Assembly: GCA_034722275.1 (NCBI GenBank)
Contig: JAYENW010000028.1
Location: 1 to 57,641, forward strand
DNA length: 57,641 nt
Source: M55B177 sp034722275
GTDB lineage: Bacteria; Chloroflexota; Dehalococcoidia; GIF9; AB-539-J10
Direction of reading: 5' to 3'
Part shown: positions 7,632 to 16,277 of the stretch, piece by piece
Layout of the letters: each line of letters starts with the position of its first letter
Position numbering within the stretch: position 1 is the stretch's first letter
Made by a program: the position numbers and the translations under genes
The notes under the pieces: model-generated
What the model was told of the DNA's origin: nothing
Databases searched by the model: none
What the model saw: the letters and a program-made list of their open reading frames with translations, nothing else

Positions 7632-10178
7632 TCAGTCAAAAGTAGCAAGGGAAGCTACTTCATCATCATTATCTAGCGCCATCAGATGCACTCCGCTACC
7701 ATTCCTACTTTGAACTGAAATCTGTTTTATAGGAGTGCCCAGAACGTTACCTTTCGCAGAAAGTATTATCAAAAAACTCTGCTGGGAAACAATTTTAAAT
7801 GTGGCTACATCGCCTGTTTTTTGACTAACCCTGCACGCTCGTACACCCTTACCGCCTCGATTATGAGTGGGATAATTCTTTACCGGCGTTAGCTTGCCAA
7901 AACCTCTATGAGTTATCGTGAGTACATAGCTAGGAGGGTAGCTATCCTTACCTCGACTCTCTTCCTTCAAGGAAGAAGAGACTTGCTTTGTTACCTCATC
8001 ATTCATTGTGTTGGAGATAACATCTACACCCACAACATAATCATCACTGAGGCGAATACCATGAACACCTCCGCTGTTTCGGGATGCACTCCTCAAATTT
8101 TTAACCTTGAATCTAAGGCTCTGCCCTTTTCGAGTTACCAGGATAGCCTCATCATTGTCAGTAACTATTCTAGCTGATACCACCAGATCATCATTTCTAA
8201 GTGTCATGGCTATAATTCCGTTTTTTCTGACTGAAGTGAATTTAGCTAGTGGAGTTTTCTTCACTGCCCCATTCTTGGTAGCGATTAGTAGAAACAGGTT
8301 ATTTGGGATGATAGGTTGAACAGAAATTTTCTCACCGTTGCCTATTTTTATAGCTCTCTCTTCCAGGGAAAGAGAGACTAATGCTGTTATTTTATCTTTT
8401 AAGTCAATAGGCAATAGATTAACCAAAGCCAAGCCTTTACCCCCTCGAGAGGACTCTGCGAAAAGTTTATAGCATTTAAGGGAGTAAACTTTACCTTTGT
8501 TGGTGAAAAACAATATATCATCGTGAGTATCAGCTATCAGTGTGTGGTTCGCTGTATCAGATTTGAGCCTCGTCATCCCCATAACGCCTTTGCCGCCACG
8601 GTGTTGTAGTCGATAAGCGTTAACGGAAATTCTCTTAATAAATCCTTGGGTAGTCAAAGTAATGAACATCTTTTCGTGTGGAATAAGGTCCTCTTGCCTG
8701 AACTCTGAGGCCTTCTCTTCACTTATCAGTGTATGGCGAGGGTCACTGTACTTAGATTTGATCTCTTTAACATCCTGCACAATGAGCTGTAGTATCTTAC
8801 CGGGGCTAGCTAGTAAATCTTCCAAATAAGAGATGTTTTTTATGATGTTGGTATATTCTTCGATTATCTTTTCTCGTTCCAAATGAGTTAAACGGCGCAG
8901 AGGTATATCAAGTATAGCTTGAGCTTGAACTGGAGTAAAATTAAAGGTGCGTATTAAATTATTGCGGGCGGCATCAACATTTTCAGAGTGTCGAATAATC
9001 TTAATCACCTCTTCCATATTATCCAGAGCGATCTTGAAACCTTCAAGGATATGAGCTCTATCTTTTGCCTTGCCCATTTCAAATCGAGACCTTCGCTGAA
9101 TAACTTCAGCGCGAAAATCAATGTAGCAGCTTAAGGCTTCCTTGAGACCGAGCAACTTGGGTTGGCCATTCACTAAAGCAACCATATTGATGAAAAAGGC
9201 AGACTGCATGGGAGTATTCTTATAAAGATTATTGAATACCTGTTTGGGATCTGTCTCTCTTTTAAGATCAATAACAATACGCATGCCTTCTCTATCTGAT
9301 TCATCGCGCACTTCAGCTATCCCAGTAATTTTTCTTTCTTTGACCAGATTGGCTATCCTTTCTACCAGTGATGACTTATTGACTTGGTAGGGAAGTTCAG
9401 TGATAATTATTTGTCGTCGGTTACCTTTTAAAATTACCTCACTGGCTTTAGCTTGAATTATAATTTTGCCTTGCCCTGTAGCATAAGCCGTTTCTATACC
9501 CTCTCGTCCTAAAATTGTCCCGCCAGTGGGAAAATCTGGGCCTTTGACAAATTCCATCAATTCTTCTGTGGTGGCTTGAGGATTATCGATTAGATAAATA
9601 ATAGCATCGCATATTTCCCCCAGATTGTGTGGTGGGATATTAGTTGCCATACCTACAGCTATACCAGCGGAGCCGTTGATTAACAGGTTAGGTACTCTTG
9701 CTGGTAAAACTGAAGGCTCCTTGAGTGAATCGTCAAAATTGGGGACAAAATCAACCGTGTTCTTATCAATATCAACTAACATTTCCTTGGTGATTTCAGC
9801 AAGGCGGGCTTCGGTATATCTCATTGCTGCCGGAGGGTCATTATCAATACTGCCGAAATTGCCCTGCCCCTCAACCAGAATATATCTGAGGGAAAAATCT
9901 TGAGCCATGCGCACCATAGCTTCGTATACTGGTGCATCTCCGTGAGGATGATATTTACCAAGAACTTCACCAACTATACGAGCACTTTTCTTGTAAGGAT
10001 TATTGTGATGTAGTCCTAATTCGTTCATGGCGTACAGAACGCGCCTCTGCACAGGTTTTAGACCATCGCGTGCATCCGGTAATGCTCGGGATATAATAAC
10101 GCTCATGGCATAATCGAGATAAGAGATTTTCATCTCCTCTTCGATATTAACAGGCTTTGTTACTCCGACTTCCATCAT
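7632..10178 (-). CDS. gyrA: DNA gyrase subunit A
   Basis: Breakage-reunion subunit of gyrase, which introduces negative supercoils with GyrB. The 848 residues comprise the N-terminal winged-helix and tower domains, with the catalytic Tyr in AAMRYTEARL near residue 127 and the quinolone-region sequence KYHPHGDAPVYEAM, and a C-terminal six-bladed DNA-wrapping domain. The GyrA box appears as QHRGGKG, which with the overall length favours GyrA over ParC. Its ATG overlaps the TAA of the preceding TPR gene (TAATG), with AAAGGA as SD. gyrB is not in the window. Confidence 0.93.
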   Translation of the reverse strand: MMEVGVTKPVNIEEEMKISYLDYAMSVIISRALPDARDGLKPVQRRVLYAMNELGLHHNNPYKKSARIVGEVLGKYHPHGDAPVYEAMVRMAQDFSLRYILVEGQGNFGSIDNDPPAAMRYTEARLAEITKEMLVDIDKNTVDFVPNFDDSLKEPSVLPARVPNLLINGSAGIAVGMATNIPPHNLGEICDAIIYLIDNPQATTEELMEFVKGPDFPTGGTILGREGIETAYATGQGKIIIQAKASEVILKGNRRQIIITELPYQVNKSSLVERIANLVKERKITGIAEVRDESDREGMRIVIDLKRETDPKQVFNNLYKNTPMQSAFFINMVALVNGQPKLLGLKEALSCYIDFRAEVIQRRSRFEMGKAKDRAHILEGFKIALDNMEEVIKIIRHSENVDAARNNLIRTFNFTPVQAQAILDIPLRRLTHLEREKIIEEYTNIIKNISYLEDLLASPGKILQLIVQDVKEIKSKYSDPRHTLISEEKASEFRQEDLIPHEKMFITLTTQGFIKRISVNAYRLQHRGGKGVMGMTRLKSDTANHTLIADTHDDILFFTNKGKVYSLKCYKLFAESSRGGKGLALVNLLPIDLKDKITALVSLSLEERAIKIGNGEKISVQPIIPNNLFLLIATKNGAVKKTPLAKFTSVRKNGIIAMTLRNDDLVVSARIVTDNDEAILVTRKGQSLRFKVKNLRSASRNSGGVHGIRLSDDYVVGVDVISNTMNDEVTKQVSSSLKEESRGKDSYPPSYVLTITHRGFGKLTPVKNYPTHNRGGKGVRACRVSQKTGDVATFKIVSQQSFLIILSAKGNVLGTPIKQISVQSRNGSGVHLMALDNDDEVASLATFD

Positions 10179-11029
10179 TAAATTTTCCTTTCATCCCTGG
10201 TTTCAGTACTTTCGTCAAGCATGGTGAAACCTTCTAATTCAGATTCTTCTTCATCTTTAGCATATTCAGCTTCTGTAGAGTTCTCGAATTCCTCTGTTTC
10301 GCCTTCTATGGCTTCAATGCTGCGTTTGATAACGCTCTCTCTGGCATAAGAGCGAAGGCCAGTAATATCTTTGATGGGGAAAGAAAGGTATCCTATCTGG
10401 CTTGGATGCTGATATATTTCTTTGATAATCAACTGCGCTCTATATGCTTCCACGTTCAAAACAGCTACATTGTATCTATTGCCGCCATTTATCAATTTGG
10501 TAAGTCGTACGGCATATTTGGTTTCCACTTCTCCCAGATATTCTCCCTCTTCATTTTCCACAAGTAAGTGCTGTTTTGCTACTTTTAACTGGACTTGATC
10601 GCCAGTGACCAACTTAGCCAGCACGGCGCTTGGAGCAAGGTTGCAAAGTTCTACTACTGCGGCTTTCCCTACCTCAGCTGCAAATAACTCCGGGACAATC
10701 CCTCGTGTCTTGCTAAATTGAGTATCAGTTCTTCTGGGGGCCTGAGGTAAGCCAGTTAGGCGCTCCAGATTCTTTTTAGCAATGACGTTGGTGGGAGCAA
10801 ATTCCAAAGTTTTTAAATAAGCTTCTCTAGCACCAGCAAAATCTCCTAGCTGTGTTAAGGTCCTGCCAAGACGATTGTAAGCTTCAGCATCTGTGGGAAA
10901 TCTTTCGATTATGTCTCTATTTATTATTTCAGCCTCTTCCCACCGGCCCTGAATTGCCAGTTCTATAGCGCTATGGCTCAACTGCCGATGTAGTCTAGCC
11001 CCGTTTTCTTCCTTATGATAAGGGAACAT
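10178..11029 (-). CDS. Tetratricopeptide-repeat protein with an unrecognised C-terminal domain
   Basis: About 283 residues. Two TPR-like helical pairs lie at about 17-87 (AIELAIQGRWEEAEIINRDI and AYNRLGRTLTQLGDFAGARE), implying protein-protein contact. A beta-rich region (about 115-225; QVQLKVAKQHLLVENEEGEY) is not recognised, and the tail is very acidic. No signal peptide, so probably cytosolic. The ATG at 11027-11029 has an SD-like AGGTGA; a GTG nine bases upstream is possible. It is translationally coupled to gyrA by a TAATG junction. Whether it relates to gyrase is unknown. Confidence 0.75.
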   Translation of the reverse strand: MFPYHKEENGARLHRQLSHSAIELAIQGRWEEAEIINRDIIERFPTDAEAYNRLGRTLTQLGDFAGAREAYLKTLEFAPTNVIAKKNLERLTGLPQAPRRTDTQFSKTRGIVPELFAAEVGKAAVVELCNLAPSAVLAKLVTGDQVQLKVAKQHLLVENEEGEYLGEVETKYAVRLTKLINGGNRYNVAVLNVEAYRAQLIIKEIYQHPSQIGYLSFPIKDITGLRSYARESVIKRSIEAIEGETEEFENSTEAEYAKDEEESELEGFTMLDESTETRDERKI

Positions 11030-11122
11030 GCTAATCACCTGCTATCAATTATGACAAATTCTTTCTCCAAGATGTCAAAACCGGAGACCATTTCATCATT
11101 TTTTAGCGAAAGCTAAAAAAAG

Positions 11123-12340
11123 TCAAGTGGCATCAAGTTCAAAAGTTTTATGTAATATTTGAATGGCATCCCTGACTTTATCTTCGGATATGATACAGGT
11201 TATACGTATCTCAGAAGTTGTGATCAACTGAATGTTGATGCCTTCTTCGTAAAGGGCACGGAACATTCTGGCAGCATAACCTGGTGTGTTTTCCATACCC
11301 GTGCCCACGATACTAACTTTGGCTAAACCAGAATCAGTGGCACACCGCTTAGCCCCGATATCCATAGAAACGGGTTCTATAATAGACATGGCTTTGGTCA
11401 ACTCACTTCGAGCTATAGTGAAGGTAAGGTCAGTAATACCCTCAATGCTGGCATTCTGAACGATGGTATCCACGCTTATATCTGCCCTGGCCAGGGGTTC
11501 AAAAATACTCATAGCGATGCCAGGGTGGTCAGGGACACCAATGATGGTGATCTTGGCTACGTTGGTATCATGGGCAATCCCTCTTACCTTATTTCTTATT
11601 TCCATGGAGGCCTCCTTAGAGATAATTGTTCCTGGCTTATCAACGAAACTTGAAGCCACTGTGATGGGTATATTGTATAACTCACCTAATTCAACAGCTC
11701 TGGGATGTATTACCTTGGCTCCGTAACTGGCGAGCTCCAGCATTTCCTCGTAGCCAATTTTCTTTAATTTAACTGCTTGAGGTACAAAGCGAGGGTCAGC
11801 AGTGTAAACGCCTTCAACATCAGTGTAAATTTGGCACATTCCAGCATGGAGAGATGCAGCTAAGGCAACTGCTGTAGTGTCAGAGCCACCCCTCCCCAGA
11901 GTTGTGATATCCCTGTCTTGAGTCACACCTTGAAATCCAGCTACAATAACAACCTTACCTTTCTTCAGTTCATCAGCGATTCGTTTGGGATCAACACGAA
12001 GGATATGAGCTTTACTGAAACTAGAATCAGTTTGGATACCTGCCTGAGCACCACTGAGACTAATCGCCTTGTGGCCCAAATCCTCCAAAGCCATAGCCAA
12101 GAGGGTGCTAGAAACTAGCTCTCCTGTAGAAAGTAGAACATCAAGTTCTCTATCTTTGGGCTGCGCACTAATTTGATAAGCTAGTTCAAGCAACCTATTG
12201 GTGGTATCACCCATTGCTGAAATGACAACTACTACCTGGTTTCCTTCACTTCTCGCTTTAACTATGCGCCGAGCTACATTTTTAATCTTGTCGCCATCAG
12301 CAACAGAGCTGCCACCATACTTTTGTACCATTAAAGGCAT
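11123..12340 (-). CDS. lysC: Aspartate kinase, monofunctional
   Basis: Phosphorylates aspartate, the first step to lysine, threonine and methionine. The 405 residues contain the amino-acid-kinase fold with N-terminal VQKYGGSSVAD, the GRGGSDTTAVALAASL substrate region and DVEGVYTADPR, then two C-terminal ACT domains (from about 265) that normally bind inhibitory Lys or Thr. The length fits the monofunctional class. A GGAGG SD precedes the ATG. The start abuts the stop of the ApgM-like gene with no gap, which supports a shared pathway (see that entry). Confidence 0.96.
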   Translation of the reverse strand: MPLMVQKYGGSSVADGDKIKNVARRIVKARSEGNQVVVVISAMGDTTNRLLELAYQISAQPKDRELDVLLSTGELVSSTLLAMALEDLGHKAISLSGAQAGIQTDSSFSKAHILRVDPKRIADELKKGKVVIVAGFQGVTQDRDITTLGRGGSDTTAVALAASLHAGMCQIYTDVEGVYTADPRFVPQAVKLKKIGYEEMLELASYGAKVIHPRAVELGELYNIPITVASSFVDKPGTIISKEASMEIRNKVRGIAHDTNVAKITIIGVPDHPGIAMSIFEPLARADISVDTIVQNASIEGITDLTFTIARSELTKAMSIIEPVSMDIGAKRCATDSGLAKVSIVGTGMENTPGYAARMFRALYEEGINIQLITTSEIRITCIISEDKVRDAIQILHKTFELDAT

Positions 12341-13534
12341 CTAATCTCCTCCAGTAATCAATATGTGCATAATATTATATCCTTCTTCTATGGCAAAGTT
12401 CGTATTCTTCGCTTCGGCCTCGGTAAATCTCTTGGCCCCATTAGCTGTAAATCCTGATCCCCAAAGCAGGAATGGGACTGGCTCGCGAACATGAGTTTGA
12501 ATCTCAATTGGCGTGGCATGATCAGGCATAATTAACACCCGAAGCGGCTCTTCATTCCAAGCTCGGAGCCGGCTCACAATTTCTTTATCCACTTCCTCAA
12601 TTGCCTTTATTTTGTCAGCAATAGAGCCTGCATGGGCAGCTTCGTCGGGTGCCTCTACATGGATGGTCACCAAATTATGCTTCTCAAGTGATATTAATGC
12701 TCCGTTTGCTTGGGCAGCGTAATTGTTGTCCAAGTTGTCGCTAACTCCAGAGATGTTCAGTATCTCCATACCTGTCATTTTGGCTAAGCCTCGCAGAAGA
12801 TCAACTCCGGATGTCAAGGCAGCGTCCAGCCCGTGAGCTTCCTTGAAGAATGGCATATCAGGTATCTTACCACTGCCCCAAAAAAGCCAGACCATAGTGG
12901 CTGGAATATCGCCACGGGATTTTCGTGCCATATTCACAGGATGGGTGCGAAGCACAACTTTTGAGCGTGTCATGAGGTCTGTCAATAATTCGCTCCCTGA
13001 GCCATGAGGGAGAAAATCATCAATGGGTTTACCTGGAATATCATGTGGGGGGGTACAGATGGCTGCAAGCGTATCCTCTCCATCCTTTATGGTACATATA
13101 TGCCGGTAGCTTATTCCAGGATAAAAATGCACTTTATCATCACCAAGTGTTTGGTTCAAACTATTGATAAGAGTTTGTGCTTCTTCCGTGTTGATATGGC
13201 CACAGCTGTAACTCCACATTTTCCTGCTTTGAACTGACACCAGATTACAGCGGAAAACTACTTCGCCTTTCTCAAGGAGAATATTCATCGCTCTGGCTTC
13301 AATAGCACTTCTGCCTCGATAATAGATTTGGGGGGCATAGCCTAGCACCGACATACAGGCACAGGCACTGCTGGGTTCCATTCCTGGAGGCACAGTTTGA
13401 GTTAGCCCCACCACACCTTCTTGTGCCATCTTGTCCAAGTTCGGAGTATGTGCTAACTCCAGGCAGGTTTTGCCTTCATGCTGAGGCAACGGCCAACCTG
13501 AAGCACCATCTATTATGAGAATACAATATTTCAT
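12341..13534 (-). CDS. ApgM-type phosphoglycerate mutase family protein; possible homoserine kinase
   Basis: Member of the alkaline-phosphatase-superfamily group that includes archaeal cofactor-independent phosphoglycerate mutase. The 397 residues show metal-binding motifs ILIIDGASGWP at the N-terminus and LIMPDHATP near residue 335, plus SVLGYAPQIYYRGRSAIEA. A branch of this family is annotated as proposed homoserine kinase because it clusters with threonine-pathway genes. Here the gene abuts lysC, which favours that role, but the sequence alone does not exclude glycolytic mutase activity. The start has AAGGAT as SD. A tRNA-Pro gene lies divergently upstream. Confidence 0.75.
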   Translation of the reverse strand: MKYCILIIDGASGWPLPQHEGKTCLELAHTPNLDKMAQEGVVGLTQTVPPGMEPSSACACMSVLGYAPQIYYRGRSAIEARAMNILLEKGEVVFRCNLVSVQSRKMWSYSCGHINTEEAQTLINSLNQTLGDDKVHFYPGISYRHICTIKDGEDTLAAICTPPHDIPGKPIDDFLPHGSGSELLTDLMTRSKVVLRTHPVNMARKSRGDIPATMVWLFWGSGKIPDMPFFKEAHGLDAALTSGVDLLRGLAKMTGMEILNISGVSDNLDNNYAAQANGALISLEKHNLVTIHVEAPDEAAHAGSIADKIKAIEEVDKEIVSRLRAWNEEPLRVLIMPDHATPIEIQTHVREPVPFLLWGSGFTANGAKRFTEAEAKNTNFAIEEGYNIMHILITGGD

Positions 13535-13541
13535 GGCATCC

Positions 13542-13570
13542 TTGTTCTAGTGACCAAAGCATCATATAAT
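13542..13570 (+). promoter_or_regulatory. Promoter of the tRNA-Pro gene
   Basis: TTGTTC (13542-13547) and a perfect TATAAT (13565-13570) are spaced by 17 bases. Transcription would start near 13577, five bases before the tRNA. Confidence 0.65.
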
Positions 13571-13581
13571 AACACAGATAG

Positions 13582-13655
13582 CGGGGCGTGGCGCAGTATG
13601 GTAGCGCGCAGCGTTCGGGACGCTGAGGTCGGAGGTTCAAGTCCTCTCGCCCCGA
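13582..13655 (+). tRNA. tRNA-Pro (anticodon CGG)
   Basis: Acceptor CGGGGCG pairs with CGCCCCG (13648-13654). The anticodon stem CAGCG/CGCTG encloses loop TTCGGGA (anticodon CGG). The T-arm GGAGGTTCAAGTCCTC is normal. CCA is not encoded. Confidence 0.95.
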
Positions 13656-13717
13656 TTCTCAGATTATACATAAAGCTTAAGCCGAATACTAAACTTTATT
13701 TTCGAGCCTTGAGGGTA

Positions 13718-13746
13718 TTGACAGCTTAAACCCCCTATACTATTAT
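13718..13746 (+). promoter_or_regulatory. Promoter of the trpB2 leader transcript
   Basis: TTGACA (13718-13723) and TATTAT (13741-13746) are 17 bases apart. The expected start near 13753 gives a leader of about 290 bases before trpB2. Confidence 0.65.
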
Positions 13747-13752
13747 TCAAAG

Positions 13753-13998
13753 CACAGTTCAGGGTATTCATATGAAAGACTGAGGAGGATTGCGATGGAG
13801 AATGAGGTTAACGAAGGCTAGACTATCAGTAGTACACCCTGCATTTGTAGATAGAGAGCCCCGGAAAGCTAAGAGAGGTGGCTTACTGAAAATCGGCTCT
13901 TGTGCCCCACAGCAGGGTCTCTTTTATTTTGTTGATGAACATTTGATTGTGATTATCCTCAATTATGTTGCTGGGCGCCGGTGTGCCGGCGCCCAAAT
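13753..13998 (+). promoter_or_regulatory. Structured leader upstream of trpB2 (candidate attenuator or riboswitch)
   Basis: A strong SD (AGGAGG, 13783-13788) is followed by an 8-codon frame starting at ATG 13795 (MENEVNEG, then TAG), a possible leader peptide. Bases 13853-13861 pair with 13915-13922 around a roughly 50-base region with further complementarities; the stem runs into TTTTATTTT, as in an intrinsic terminator. A separate 10-bp perfect hairpin with loop TGTG lies at 13972-13995, about 50 bases before the gene. I do not recognise a known riboswitch class, and there is no T-box AGGGTGG element or run of Trp codons. Function is inferred from architecture only. Confidence 0.5.
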
Positions 13999-14045
13999 GT
14001 GAAGACCGGAAATAACCAGACTCAAATAAAGGAAAGGAAGGGGAA

Positions 14046-15416
14046 ATGGATAAAAGAACAAAATTTACTCTTGATGAAGAAGAAATCCCTACTCATTGGT
14101 ACAATATCCAGACGGATTTCCCAGAGCCAATGCCACCGGTTTTGCATCCAGGTACAGGAAAGCCAGTAGGCCCTGCTGACCTGGCGCCTCTATTTCCTAT
14201 GGAATTAATCAAGCAAGAGGCCAATACTACTGACCGCTGGATTGAAATCCCTGAAGAGATACGGGATATCTACAGGCTGTGGAGGCCCACGACGCTATTT
14301 CGGGCGCATAGATTGGAGAAGGCGCTGGATACACCAGCCAAGATTTTCTACAAATATGAAGGAACAAGCCCGCCTGGCAGCCACAAGCCCAATACAGCAG
14401 TAGCGCAGGCCTGGTACAATAAACAGGAAGGAATTAAGCGCATTACTACTGAGACTGGAGCTGGACAGTGGGGGAGTGCTCTCTCCTTCGGCTGTGGCAC
14501 CCTTGGCGTTGAAGCCCAGGTATATATGGTGGCTATTAGCTATCATCAGAAACCTTATCGCCGCATCATGATGCAGACCTGGGGTGGCCGCTGTGTACCC
14601 AGTCCCAGCACTGAGACTAAGACAGGACGGGACATGCTGGCAAAATGGCCTGACTGCCCCGGCAGCCTGGGTCTAGCTATCAGTGAGGCAGTAGAAGATT
14701 GTGTCTCTCGTGATGATAGTCACTATGCTTTAGGCAGTGTGCTGAATCATGTTCTGGTGCACCAAACGGTAAACGGGTTAGAGGCCAAGAAGCTGATGGA
14801 GAAGGCGGATGCCTATCCTGACATCATCGTTGGATGCATCGGTGGTGGCTCGAATTATGGCGGGCTGTATTTTCCCTTTGTTAAGGATAAACTTGATGGG
14901 ACAAAGCCGAATCTACGTGTCATCAATGTAGAGCCTGCAAGCTGTCCTACCATGACCAGGGCACCCTATGCCTATGATTTTGGTGATAATGTTGGGTATA
15001 CGCCTCTCCTCAAGATGTATACCCTAGGGCATGGTTTTATTCCTCCACCAATCCATGCTGGAGGACTTCGCTACCATGGCATGGCACCTACTATATGCCA
15101 CCTGCAGAGGTTGGGTTTCGTTGAGTCTCAGGCTGAGCATCAGCTTGCTACTTTCGCCGCTGGAGTACAATTTGCCCGCACTGAGGGTATTATCAGCGCT
15201 CCAGAGCCAAACCATGCTATCAAGGTAGTTATTGATGAAGCTCTTAAGTGCAAAGAGGAAGGTGTATCGAAGACTATCCTGTTAGCACACAGTGGCCATG
15301 GACATGTTGATATGGCTGCTTATGATGCCTACTTCTCAGGTAAGCTTCAAGATTATGCTTTTTCTGACGAGGAATTGAAAAAGTCTTTGGAGACACTGCC
15401 GGTAGTACCTTCCTAA
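14046..15416 (+). CDS. trpB2: TrpB2-type tryptophan synthase beta subunit
   Basis: PLP-dependent enzyme of the TrpB2 branch, which condenses serine with indole and usually acts without TrpA. The 456 residues, longer than the roughly 400 of TrpB1, carry the TrpB2 N-terminal extension. The PLP Lys is Lys114 in GSHKPNTA, and the glycine-rich phosphate-binding loop is GCIGGGSNYGG. ETGAGQWGSAL is the substrate-carboxylate region. The gene stands alone, with its own promoter and a long leader; no trpA or other trp genes are near. SD AAAGGAAGGGG precedes the ATG. TrpB2 could serve indole salvage or serine deamination. Confidence 0.9.
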   Translation: MDKRTKFTLDEEEIPTHWYNIQTDFPEPMPPVLHPGTGKPVGPADLAPLFPMELIKQEANTTDRWIEIPEEIRDIYRLWRPTTLFRAHRLEKALDTPAKIFYKYEGTSPPGSHKPNTAVAQAWYNKQEGIKRITTETGAGQWGSALSFGCGTLGVEAQVYMVAISYHQKPYRRIMMQTWGGRCVPSPSTETKTGRDMLAKWPDCPGSLGLAISEAVEDCVSRDDSHYALGSVLNHVLVHQTVNGLEAKKLMEKADAYPDIIVGCIGGGSNYGGLYFPFVKDKLDGTKPNLRVINVEPASCPTMTRAPYAYDFGDNVGYTPLLKMYTLGHGFIPPPIHAGGLRYHGMAPTICHLQRLGFVESQAEHQLATFAAGVQFARTEGIISAPEPNHAIKVVIDEALKCKEEGVSKTILLAHSGHGHVDMAAYDAYFSGKLQDYAFSDEELKKSLETLPVVPS

Positions 15417-15424
15417 GGAAGTAT

Positions 15425-15460
15425 GATAGCGCCACAGTAGCTATATGCTGTGGCGCTATC
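15425..15460. terminator. 13-bp perfect hairpin between convergent genes
   Basis: Bases 15425-15437 and 15448-15460 are perfectly complementary (GATAGCGCCACAG / CTGTGGCGCTATC) with a 10-base loop. It sits between the stop of trpB2 and the convergent hisF paralogue, where a bidirectional terminator is expected. No uridine run follows on the plus strand, so intrinsic termination is not proven. Confidence 0.5.
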
Positions 15461-15505
15461 CTTAGAATTGTTCTCCGCAGAAATATCTACACGTTTTTGC
15501 TCTCT

Positions 15506-16276
15506 TTATATTTTAACAGGGATTCCCTTTTCCTTAAGATATCTTTTTGCTTGCGGTATGGATATTTCCCCGAAATGGAAAATGGAAGCGGCTAAAACTG
15601 CTGCAGCTTTCCCAATAGTTACAGCTTCATATAGATGCTCCAGTTTGCCAGCCCCTCCAGAAGCGGTAACTGGAATACTGACACCTTCAGCCACAGCCCG
15701 GGTCATTTCTAAATCATAACCTTCTTCAGTGCCATCGGCATCCTTGCTGGTGAGCAAAATCTCTCCCGCTCCCAGTTGCTCCGCTTTTTTTGCCCACTGA
15801 ACGGCATCTATTCCTGTGGACTCACTGCCGCTTCTGACCACTACCTCTAGCCGGGGAAGACCACTTTCAGGTGGATTTTTTCTACCATCGATAGCTACCA
15901 CGATTCTCTTGCCGCCAAATTTTTTTGAGGCTTCTTTTACAAGTTCAGGATGTTCTACAGCAGCGGTATTGATGGAGATTTTATCTACACCAAGTTCAAA
16001 TAAAGCCTTCATATCCTCAATGTTTCTGATTCCACCCCCTACGGCAAAAGGAATGGTGACCTTTTCTGATACTTTCTTGACCCATTCCAGCCTTGTCCCT
16101 CTATTCTCTACAGTAGCAGCGATATCAAGGAAAACCAGCTCATCAGCACCTTCACGACAGTAGGCTTCTGCTGCCTCCACAGGGTCTCGAGCATCCCTTA
16201 AATTTACAAAGTTTATCCCTTTGACCACACGCCCATCCTTCACATCCATACAAGGTAAGATTCTTACTGTTTCCAT
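15506..16276 (-). CDS. hisF: HisF, imidazole glycerol phosphate synthase cyclase subunit (copy 1)
   Basis: (beta/alpha)8-barrel that uses ammonia from HisH glutaminase to form imidazole glycerol phosphate and AICAR. The 256 residues are normal. The catalytic Asp pair is kept, in ILPCMDVKDGRVVKG (Asp11) and VVAIDGRK (about Asp130). The phosphate-binding loops AVGGGIRNIEDM and TASGGAGKLEHL are intact, as is LLTSKDADGTEEGYD. It starts one base after the nrpR-like stop, with GGAG as SD, so the two are co-transcribed. A second complete HisF lies at 23513-24283. No hisH is beside this copy. Confidence 0.9.
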   Translation of the reverse strand: METVRILPCMDVKDGRVVKGINFVNLRDARDPVEAAEAYCREGADELVFLDIAATVENRGTRLEWVKKVSEKVTIPFAVGGGIRNIEDMKALFELGVDKISINTAAVEHPELVKEASKKFGGKRIVVAIDGRKNPPESGLPRLEVVVRSGSESTGIDAVQWAKKAEQLGAGEILLTSKDADGTEEGYDLEMTRAVAEGVSIPVTASGGAGKLEHLYEAVTIGKAAAVLAASIFHFGEISIPQAKRYLKEKGIPVKI

Positions 16277-16277
16277 T

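Noticed and set aside
13753..13998. T-box or known riboswitch before trpB2
   Set aside because: No AGGGTGG T-box element and no consensus core of TPP, FMN, SAM, cobalamin, lysine, glycine or ykkC types could be found by eye.
13790..14002. 70-codon frame in the trpB2 leader
   Set aside because: It starts with TTG one base after the SD, too close to be used, and runs through the hairpins. The 8-codon frame at ATG 13795 has correct spacing instead.
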